From an uncultured Prevotella sp. (GTDB lineage: Bacteria; Bacteroidota; Bacteroidia; Bacteroidales; Bacteroidaceae), in NCBI GenBank assembly GCA_946055365.1, contig CAMGFM010000018.1, forward strand, positions 1 through 11,769: a stretch of DNA of 11,769 nucleotides, in the 5' to 3' direction. Each line of letters begins with the position of its first letter. Position 1 is the stretch's first letter. Below the pieces are notes generated by a model. The model had not been told where the DNA came from. It made no database searches and saw nothing but the letters and a program-made list of their open reading frames with translations. Of the stretch, positions 1 through 6,700 are shown piece after piece. A program made the translations under genes and the position numbers.

Positions 1-95
1 TCGTCTTCACGTCCAGCGTGGAGGGAGCGTCGTTTCAGGGAGCCGTGGGCAGCACCCTGCTCGTCGACAAGGTGAGGATAGTGGTGGAGAAATAG
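1..95 (+). CDS. C-terminal end of a PCMD-domain protein (5' part outside window)
   Basis: An open frame enters from the left edge (first whole codon at 3) and stops with TAG at 93-95, giving 30 residues. The tail contains GAVGSTLLVDKVRIV. This resembles the closing strands of PCMD domains (PF13201, putative carbohydrate metabolism domain), which typically end in a 'GSTLyVDd...lvY' pattern. PCMD proteins are usually exported Bacteroidetes surface or lipoproteins of uncertain function. The stop is 36 nt before the next start with no terminator visible, so it probably shares a transcript with the beta-barrel gene. A second PCMD domain occurs in the gene at 973. The family call rests on a short tail only. 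Confidence 0.6.
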   Translation, partial: VFTSSVEGASFQGAVGSTLLVDKVRIVVEK

Positions 96-131
96 ACAAC
101 CGACCGTAACACTGACGCAACATTCACATAT

Positions 132-881
132 ATGAAGAGGACAATACTGACTATAATCATAGCCGTGGCAACGGCCGCAGGCGCATGTGCGGGCATTCTC
201 GACAGCCTCTCCTATCAGGCAAGGCTCGGCTTTCACCTCGGAGGCACCGCCCCCGTGGGCATGCCTGCCACCATACGCTCGCTCGACAGCTACAAGATCA
301 AGGACAACATGATTGTGGGCATTGACGCAATCAAGACTTTCGACCGCCATTGGGGCATGATGGTGGGGCTGCACTACGAGAACAAGGGCATGAAGACCGA
401 CGCACGCGTCAAGAACTACAAGATGGAGATGCGACGCTCGGGAGAGACGCTCGCTGGAGTGTTCACTGGCAATGTCGTGACCAACGTCGAGCAGTGGATG
501 ATGACCGTGCCTGTGCTTGCCACCTACAACGTCACGCCCACGCTGAGGCTCAAGGCGGGTCCTTATCTGTCGCTCATCATGAGCAACGAGTTCAGCGGCT
601 ATGCCTATGACGGCTATCTGCGCGTGGGCGACCCCACAGGCAACAAGGTGGAGCTGGGCAAGGCGGTGGGAGAGCGCGGCGACTATGACTTCTCCGACGA
701 CATGCGCGGCTGGAACGTGGGCATCGACGTGGGCGTTGACTGGACTTTTGCCAAGAGGCTGGGACTCTTCGCCGACATCACATGGGGTCTAAACTCCATC
801 TTCGTAAAGGACTTTGACACCATAGAGCAGCGGCTCTATCCCATATATGGCAGCCTCGGACTCACCTACAGGCTCAAATAG
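132..881 (+). CDS. Outer-membrane beta-barrel protein (porin family, OMP_b-brl_2-like)
   Basis: The product has 249 residues. An N-terminal signal peptide is visible (K2-R3, hydrophobic 4-18, likely cleavage around residues 18-21). The mature part is a run of alternating, amphipathic beta strands rich in aromatic residues and glycine, for example YQARLGFHLGG, WGMMVGLHYENKG, LRLKAGPYLSLIMS, WNVGIDVGVDWTF and the final YGSLGLTYRLK. This fits small 8-stranded Bacteroidetes barrels of the PF13568 type. It probably sits in the outer membrane; cargo or partner is unknown. C19 follows A-G-A, a weak lipobox, but a lipid anchor is unlikely for an integral barrel. It lies 36 nt after a PCMD-type gene and shares no motif that would make it the type IX secretion component PorT. 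The start has no Shine-Dalgarno sequence, as is common in this phylum. Confidence 0.8.
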   Translation: MKRTILTIIIAVATAAGACAGILDSLSYQARLGFHLGGTAPVGMPATIRSLDSYKIKDNMIVGIDAIKTFDRHWGMMVGLHYENKGMKTDARVKNYKMEMRRSGETLAGVFTGNVVTNVEQWMMTVPVLATYNVTPTLRLKAGPYLSLIMSNEFSGYAYDGYLRVGDPTGNKVELGKAVGERGDYDFSDDMRGWNVGIDVGVDWTFAKRLGLFADITWGLNSIFVKDFDTIEQRLYPIYGSLGLTYRLK

Positions 882-892
882 GGGCTGGTTTA

Positions 893-955
893 TACATTAT
901 TATATATATGCACACCATATTATATAATATAGACACATCATTAGTGAATAATGTA
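893..955. repeat. AT-rich intergenic inverted repeats (nested palindromes)
   Basis: The spacer between the barrel gene and the 651-residue protein gene is very AT-rich. TACATTATT at 893-901 is exactly mirrored by AATAATGTA at 947-955. Between them lies the perfect 14-bp palindrome ATATTATATAATAT (917-930). The RNA could fold into a two-level hairpin just upstream of the start at 973. No TAnnTTTG promoter element is visible here, so the element could be a weak terminator, an operator or a processing site. Its role is not known. Confidence 0.6.
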
Positions 956-972
956 AAACAAAAAGACAGACA

Positions 973-2928
973 ATGAAAAAAACACTACTTACGGTTGCAT
1001 GTCTCGCCGCCACCCTTGCGGCAGGCGCAACAGATTATCAGGGTAATCTCACCGTCAAGTCAGACGGCACAGTGGAGACGCTCGCCACGAGGATGGGCGT
1101 TGCAGACAACGGCGACGGCACTGCCACGGTCACCGTCTATGGCATGGAGTGCAAGTGTGGCGGACAGACAGTGAGCGTGGGCGACGTGGTTCTTGACAAT
1201 GTCGCCACATCAAGCGTGGGCAACATCACGCTTATGGAGACAAGACAGACAGTAAGCATCAACGGCAGCAACGTGCCGGTGGCTTTCAGAGCAGAGAAGC
1301 GCGGTGAGGACAAGCTCAACGCCGCCTTTGTCATGGCAGACCTCGCCGCGCCGGGCAATACCGTGTGCTGCACCTTTGGCGAGCGTCACGTCATAGGACA
1401 GATACTCGGCTCTGACTTTGAGGCATGGCACACCGCCGAATATACGGGCGGCTTCCCCTCAAAGACCTACACCAGCGACGAGCCAGACGGATGGCACTCG
1501 TTCATGAGTGCCACAGGCTCTCTCTCAAGCACGGTGCGCAAAAACACCTACACATTCATCTCCGACGAGACACGTCCCGGCTCCGCAGGCACAAAGAGTC
1601 TCAAGGTGGTGTCGGGCAAGGTCCTGACAGTGCCTGCCAACGGCACCGTCACCACGGGCCGCCTGCATGCTGGCAGCATCTCTGCCGCCAACACTGGCAA
1701 CAACGCCACCAGCGACCCCGCCGCAGGCGACGTTGACTCGGCTGGTGACCCCTTCTTCGCACCTCTCGCAAGCCGTCCCGATGCCGTCACGCTGTGGGTG
1801 AAATACAAGCAGGGACCGCTCGCCTCGGGCAAGGAGGACTATAAGTATGCCACGGTGTCGGCGGTGATACACGACAACAGCAAGTATCAGGACCCCGAGG
1901 ACACTGAGTATGCCAACGTAGTGGCAAAGGCGCAGGACAGAAGCATCGAGAGCCAGGACTTCGCATGGCAGCAGGTGACCGTGCCGTTTGACTATGAGAG
2001 CTACAAGGACAACAACGCAAGCCCCAGGGCCATACTCGTGACCATATCTACCAACGCGCAGCCGGGCGTGGCATCTACCGACACCGGCAACCCCGACGTG
2101 CTGTTTGTGGACGACCTCTCCCTCGTATATGACGCCACCCTCGCCTCTGTCTCTATCGCTGGCAATGACGTGGAGGGCTTCGACGGCAGCGTGCTTGCCT
2201 ACGACGGCATAACGCTCGACCATGAGCTGACGCTCGAGGAGGTGTCTTGCGCCGCCACATCGCCCAACGCCGCCGTCTATACCTCCATCTCGCGCGAGGA
2301 AACGGGCAAGGCAGTGGTGTATGTGACCGTCGTGGGCGACGACATGCAGACTGTCAACACCTACTCGTTTGCCGTGAACGAGCCGCTGCCCGTCAAGAAG
2401 ACTGAATATACCGACCAGCTGCTGCTCACCCTCAACGGCGAGCCGCAAGACCCGCAGACTATCACTATCGAAGTGACCGACCACGAGGACGGCACCTATG
2501 ACTTCATGCTCAAAGAGTTCTCGTTCATGGGCGTGGTACTCATAGGCGATGTCACCATGACCAACGTGCCGGGCGAGGAGGTGAACGGATATATCGTGTA
2601 TGAGACCGAGCAGGATGCCGACATCACCAACGGAGCGGAGATAGCTGAGGCTCTTGGCGGAAAGGTGCACATCACCATGGCGGCACAGTCAAAGGACGAC
2701 GCGCTCTATGCACTCATATCACTGCCCGTAGTGATGGGTGAGGACGTGATAAACGTGGACGCAGTGTTTGGCGCACAGCCCGAGACTGCCATAACAGCAC
2801 CCGCACACAACACAGGCGTGGCACGCAAGTGCTATGACCTCTCTGGCAGACAGCTCAAGGCTCCCGTCAAGGGCGTGAACATCATTCGTCTCGAGGACGG
2901 CAGGACTGTCAAGGTGATGGTAAAATAA
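973..2928 (+). CDS. Secreted calycin-like / PCMD multidomain protein
   Basis: The product has 651 residues. A signal peptide covers residues 1-19 (KK, hydrophobic core, AAGA cleavage region). By eye the domains in order are: calycin-like beta barrel at about 20-137; PCMD domain at 148-386, with its DFEAW opening, GRLHAGSISA, a SRPDAVTLWVKYK segment and closing VLFVDDLSLVYD; a cadherin-like/Ig-like sandwich at about 388-470, ending in TYSFAVNEP; a second calycin-like barrel at about 478-600, with DGTYDFMLKEFSF and a VTMTNVPG turn; and a C-terminal tail at about 613-651 (CYDLSGRQLK...KGVNIIRLEDGRTVKVMVK). The tail resembles short Bacteroidetes sorting or anchoring tails. The protein is probably exported to the cell surface and may bind glycans, which is inference from PCMD. 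The start is preceded by an AT-rich leader without Shine-Dalgarno. It shares its barrel type and tail type with the large protein at 3736. C10 in the signal peptide is not in a proper lipobox. Confidence 0.8.
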   Translation: MKKTLLTVACLAATLAAGATDYQGNLTVKSDGTVETLATRMGVADNGDGTATVTVYGMECKCGGQTVSVGDVVLDNVATSSVGNITLMETRQTVSINGSNVPVAFRAEKRGEDKLNAAFVMADLAAPGNTVCCTFGERHVIGQILGSDFEAWHTAEYTGGFPSKTYTSDEPDGWHSFMSATGSLSSTVRKNTYTFISDETRPGSAGTKSLKVVSGKVLTVPANGTVTTGRLHAGSISAANTGNNATSDPAAGDVDSAGDPFFAPLASRPDAVTLWVKYKQGPLASGKEDYKYATVSAVIHDNSKYQDPEDTEYANVVAKAQDRSIESQDFAWQQVTVPFDYESYKDNNASPRAILVTISTNAQPGVASTDTGNPDVLFVDDLSLVYDATLASVSIAGNDVEGFDGSVLAYDGITLDHELTLEEVSCAATSPNAAVYTSISREETGKAVVYVTVVGDDMQTVNTYSFAVNEPLPVKKTEYTDQLLLTLNGEPQDPQTITIEVTDHEDGTYDFMLKEFSFMGVVLIGDVTMTNVPGEEVNGYIVYETEQDADITNGAEIAEALGGKVHITMAAQSKDDALYALISLPVVMGEDVINVDAVFGAQPETAITAPAHNTGVARKCYDLSGRQLKAPVKGVNIIRLEDGRTVKVMVK

Positions 2929-2938
2929 AGTGTCACGC

Positions 2939-2965
2939 TGCCCGAGAGACACTCTCTCTGGGGCA
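2939..2965 (+). other. Hairpin just after stop codon
   Basis: GAGAGA (2944-2949) pairs with TCTCTC (2953-2958) around a 3-nt loop. TGCCC (2939-2943) pairs with GGGCA (2961-2965), with a 2-nt bulge on the right side. This makes an 11-bp stem starting about 10 nt after the stop of the 651-residue gene. It lacks a following T-run, so it may protect the 3' end or work with the next hairpin rather than terminate alone. Confidence 0.5.
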
Positions 2966-2985
2966 ACAACGCACACTCTATAACA

Positions 2986-3024
2986 GCAAGCGGCACTTTG
3001 CATGGGCAAAAGTGCCGCTTTTGC
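2986..3024 (+). terminator. Likely intrinsic terminator of the 651-residue protein gene
   Basis: The 12-bp arm AAGCGGCACTTT (2988-2999) is perfectly complementary to AAAGTGCCGCTT (3009-3020), with a 9-nt loop and a short TT after the stem. The arms themselves begin and end in A/T-rich triplets, as in many Bacteroidetes terminators. It lies about 60 nt after the stop at 2928. The right arm sequence AAGTGCCGCTTT recurs once more at 3053-3064 without a partner. Confidence 0.65.
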
Positions 3025-3276
3025 ATTGCTGAAAAGGCTCTTTGGCGCGCTGAAGTGCCGCTTTGTCACGAGTGGGGCGGCTCGGCTTTTTGGGGCGCGG
3101 CTCTTGCCAATATTGCAGTGACACCTGACGCATGGCCGTGACGCTATTGACATGTGACGACACGACTCTGCCGCCTGCTGTGTGCCAACGACACCATGAC
3201 AGGGGGTGGCTTTGTGGCACATTACAATACAAAACGACAGCGAGAAACCTTTTTTTTAAAAATAACTGGCAAATTC
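3025..3276. other. Intergenic stretch without a recognisable gene
   Basis: No coding frame here has a plausible composition or recognisable product. The 61-codon frame at 3132 runs into the promoter repeats and looks spurious. The first half is GC-rich, with an extra copy of the terminator arm (3053-3064). A weak stem is possible between TGTGCCA (3181-3187) and TGGCACA (3215-3221), with inner CACC/GGTG pairing. From about 3248 the sequence turns sharply AT-rich toward the promoter region. Confidence 0.5.
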
Positions 3277-3307
3277 TTGCGGAATTTATAAAATTGATAT
3301 ATCTTTG
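3277..3307 (+). promoter_or_regulatory. Bacteroidetes-type promoter P1 for the large secreted protein gene
   Basis: TTG at 3277-3279 is followed by a 20-nt AT-rich spacer and TATCTTTG at 3300-3307. This matches the known Bacteroidetes primary sigma pattern (TTG near -33, TAnnTTTG near -7, spacing about 19-21). Of the three TATCTTTG copies this one has the best -33 element. Transcription would start about 7 nt after the G at 3307, giving a leader of roughly 420 nt to the start at 3736. Confidence 0.7.
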
Positions 3308-3364
3308 CAGAAGATAGGCTGCGGCTCGGAAAAAAAGCAAGCTCCCTTTTCTCTCGCCTTGCGC

Positions 3365-3372
3365 TATCTTTG
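3365..3372 (+). promoter_or_regulatory. Second TAnnTTTG -7 element (P2, no clear -33)
   Basis: TATCTTTG matches the -7 consensus, but no TTG lies 19-21 nt upstream (that region reads GCTCC). It may be a weak promoter or only part of the repeat unit. Confidence 0.4.
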
Positions 3373-3429
3373 CAAAAGATAGGCTGCGGCTCGGCAAAAG
3401 AAACGAGTTTTATTGCGATCGCCTTGCAC

Positions 3430-3437
3430 TATCTTTG
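3430..3437 (+). promoter_or_regulatory. Third TAnnTTTG -7 element (P3, nearest to the gene)
   Basis: TATCTTTG again fits the -7 consensus. A weak -33 candidate is GTTT ending at 3410 (19-nt gap). The sequence after it is AT-rich. If used, the start site would be near 3444 and the leader about 290 nt. Confidence 0.5.
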
Positions 3438-3439
3438 CA

Positions 3440-3735
3440 CATAATATGCTTTAGTACTAAAAACAAACTTAATAAACAAATCTAATTAGCCCGCCCTTGA
3501 ATGTCCACGCATCACGGTAAGGTATTCAAATATATATAATGGTGTCATGAGAGCAACGTCTCATACATGCAATCTGCGCAGCGTCCTTTCACATGACCGC
3601 TGCCGTTGCCGTATCTGCACGCCTGACACACTCCCACGGCGCACGGGGCAGGGCGTATGTGAGGAAAAATTTTTCAAAACTCAATATCAATTTTTAATTA
3701 ATCAATTTATTAACTATCAACAGAAAGGATTTAGT
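3440..3735 (+). other. Long 5' leader of the large secreted protein gene
   Basis: This stretch of about 295 nt lies between the last promoter-like element and the start codon. It is AT-rich to about 3545, GC-rich at about 3546-3660, then very AT-rich again. Visible structure: a hairpin ATGAGA (3547-3552) / TCTCAT (3559-3564) with a 6-nt loop, and the palindrome GAAAAATTTTTC near 3662. An in-frame ATG at 3547 would add 63 residues before the signal peptide and is not believable as the start. I recognise no known riboswitch. The last 20 nt (CAGAAAGGATTTAGT before ATG) give a weak AGGA at 3726-3729. Confidence 0.5.
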
Positions 3736-6700
3736 ATGAAAAAAATTCTAACCCTTTTGGCTTTATTGGTATCGACCGTCGCGGCAATGGCTACGGTGTA
3801 TACCGATGCGCGCTCTGTGGATGCAGATACCTATCATTCTGACTGGGACAATCAGGAAGTAGAGATTGTCGCCAATGGGAATGATACGTATAATGTAACC
3901 ATAAGACAGCTTACATTTTCGTATGCGTATGGTAGAAAGTACAATTACGGTGACTGGACTCTGTCCAATGTTCCAGGTACAACTGAGAACGGTGTTACCA
4001 CAGTGACTGTAACTGGTGCTACGGTAACCAACTCAAACTGTCCTCAAACATCATTGTCTGGCTCAGAGATGACTAAATGTTCTTTGACAGCTAAGTTCAA
4101 TGACGACAAGGCATATGTGTCTTTCTCTGGTCTCTTGGGTGGTTATACAGCTTGCACTGTTGTTCAAGGCACTGACGATTTCCCCGCAGGTGGCACAGAC
4201 CCCGTTGACCCGGATGAGCCTACAACGGGTGCAATAGACATCGTTACGCCTGGTTACAGTCCTAATGGCTCATCATTCGTACAGACAGCAAGCATTGACT
4301 GGGACAAGCAGTACATAAAAGCTGTCATCGATCTCTCATCTTGTGGCAGTTATTCTTCAAATGAGAATGTGCTTTCCGTAGGTAGCGACATCTCTGCATG
4401 GAAAGTAGGCGGCTTCCACTTCTATTATACTAAGAGTGCTGGTCGTCTGAAGGCAGATTTCCTCACAACTGACGGCGCACATCCCATAAGCGCAGAGATA
4501 TTCAACATCTCAGGCGTCGTGGAGATAGTGTTCTCTAAGGAAAAGGGCTTCACTGTAAATGGACAGCAGTATAACATCAAGTATGACTCCAACAACAGTG
4601 TAATCGATGAGAACTGGGCTAACACCTACGCTCCGTTCTTCGCGCTTAGCACTGTGGAAGTCGGCAGTCAGGAAGGCGGTACACGCTCTTGGGCTACATA
4701 CAACTCTGTGCAGGTGCTTAACATTGAGGAGGCAGGTGGCACAGATCCCGAGCCAGATCCCTCTCAGGGCAACTTCATTGTTCCCGAGAACTTCGAGCCG
4801 AATGGCGCACAGATGAGCTATTCTACCGACATCAACTGGGATACACAGAAGATCGTGGCAACGATAGACCTCACCAACTGCTTTAACACAAATGAGAACG
4901 TGCTGTCAGTGGGTGTCAACACTCCTGACTGGGCAAACGGTCCTCACTTCCACTTCTTCTACACCAAGAGCACTAAGAAACTCCAGATCAACTACCTCAA
5001 TGCCAATTCAAACCTCGTGCGCAGAGACCTCACGGCAGAGGGCGTTGTGACAATAGAAATATCCAAGGAGAACGGCGCAACTCTCAACGGCGAGAACATC
5101 AACTACGAGTATTCTGAAAACAACACTGGGAACTTTGTTGATCCTCTCACCACTTACAGCGACCTCTGGACTCTCAACCACGTGGACGTGGCTGCTAACC
5201 AGGGCAGCACTTGGTCACACGCCAAGTATGTAAGCGTCACTCTCGTTGACCTCGAGGGCGGCAGCACAGAGCCCGAGCCTGCAACAGTCTACAACTACAC
5301 CGACAGCCGTGTCGTTACGTTTAACGGTGGCTCTGAGACCAACGCAACAGACGCTCAGGCTTCTATCACATGCAAGGGCAATGACCTTTATGACGTAGTG
5401 CTCAAGGATGTAGTGCTTAATTATAATGGCACTGAATTCAATTACGGCACATGGACAGTGACAGACGTTGTCGGCACAACAGACGCAGACGGTGTTGTCA
5501 CCATCAATGCTACCGGTCTTAACGCCGATATAACAGCCACCCCGATGGGTGTCAACAAGTTTGTTGACGGCTCTGTAAGCCTCACTGCCAAGTTCACTGC
5601 TGACAAGGCGTTCATTGACTTCGCAGGAACAATCAACCAGGAAGGCATCGACTTCGCGTTTACCGCAAGATTCGGTACAGACGGCAGTGGTGAGCCTACT
5701 GAACCTGAGACCCCAGAGCCCACTGTGCTCAACTTCACTGACCGCCGCGTTGTCACTCTGAACAACTATGAGTCCACAGTGGCCGATAATGCCCAGGTGC
5801 AGATAACAAGCAAGGGCAACGATCTGTATGACGTAGTGCTCAAGAACATCGTGAACGTTTACAACAACGTCGCCGACAACTATGGCGACTGGACCATTAC
5901 TGACGTTCCCGGCACTACTGACGACGACGGCGTGGTCACTATCAGCGCTACGGGTCTCAACGCGACGATAGCAAATGCAAATGCGCAGACAATCACTGCA
6001 AAAGAGTTCATCCCAGGCACAGTGAATCTCACCGCTAAGTTCAATGCCGACAAGGCTTATGTAGACTTCTATGGTGAGATTCAGGGCTTCTGGGGCCGCA
6101 ACCCTAAGTTTACCGTGCAGTTTGGTACTGACGACTTCGGCGGCACTGATCCCGAGCCCGTAGACCCGGAGCCTGTAGTTTACTCTGATGAAATGAACAT
6201 CAAGTATCCTGGTTTCGATGACTATAACTACACAGCCACAGTGAACGTTTACGATCAGGGCGAGGGCGTTTATGACGTAGAGGTTGCAAGCCTTGATTAC
6301 TACACTATGCAGTATGGCGCACTCCGCTTCAACGGTCTCGCAGGCGAAGTAGACGCTGATGGCTATCTCGTAATCACTGGCACTGACGTAAATGCCGTAG
6401 ACGGCAAGGCTACGATGAGCGTTAACGCCAAGGCAAAGGACGGCAAGCTCTATATGGTGCTTGAAGGCATGTATCACTCATGGGGCACTGGTGTCGCTAC
6501 ATTCACATTCGGCACACCGTTTGAGTCTGGCGAGACTCCCGAAGAGCCGTCTGAGGGTGTTGACATCATCGAGCCGGGCTATGCTCCTAACGGCGCAAGC
6601 TTCGTTGAGACAACAACTATCGACTGGAACACTCAGTATGTAAAGGCTGTCATCGACCTCTCTACTTGCGGTGACAACAACGCCAACGAGAACGTGTTCT

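Larger units (their letters stand above)
3300..3439 (+). repeat. 65-bp tandem direct repeats carrying promoter-like cores
   Basis: TATCTTTGCA occurs at 3300, 3365 and 3430, so the spacing is exactly 65 bp twice. The first two copies are followed by the same 20-nt block, apart from its first base (AAGATAGGCTGCGGCTCGG at 3311-3329 and 3376-3394). The second and third copies are preceded by TCGCCTTGC[GA]C. The middle about 24 nt of each unit differs. In copy 2 the core forms the palindrome TATCTTT-GCA-AAAGATA. Each copy contains TATCTTTG, an exact match to the Bacteroidetes -7 consensus TAnnTTTG. The array lies upstream of the large secreted protein gene. Confidence 0.85.

Noticed and set aside
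132..881. PorT, the type IX secretion component
   Set aside because: Size and barrel type fit broadly, but this barrel family is very large and no PorT-specific sequence was seen.
1525..2670. 381-codon open frame on the minus strand
   Set aside because: It lies wholly opposite the 651-residue gene, is rich in His/Val/Gly/Arg as expected of an antisense mirror of biased codons, and shows no domain.
3132..3317. 61-codon frame in the intergenic region
   Set aside because: It has no recognisable product and runs through the promoter repeat.
3300..3439. Invertible (phase-variable) promoter
   Set aside because: The repeats are direct, not inverted, and no flanking inverted arms or recombinase gene are visible.
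3300..3439. CRISPR array
   Set aside because: There are only three cores, the repeat block is incomplete in the third copy, and no cas gene is present.
3547..3735. Upstream in-frame ATG adding 63 residues to the mosaic protein
   Set aside because: The extra residues are Cys/Arg/His rich and precede a perfect signal peptide at 3736, which would then be internal.
5215..6477. 420-codon open frame on the minus strand
   Set aside because: It is the mirror of the repetitive mosaic gene; its repeated pattern follows the sense-strand modules and it has no own start signal.
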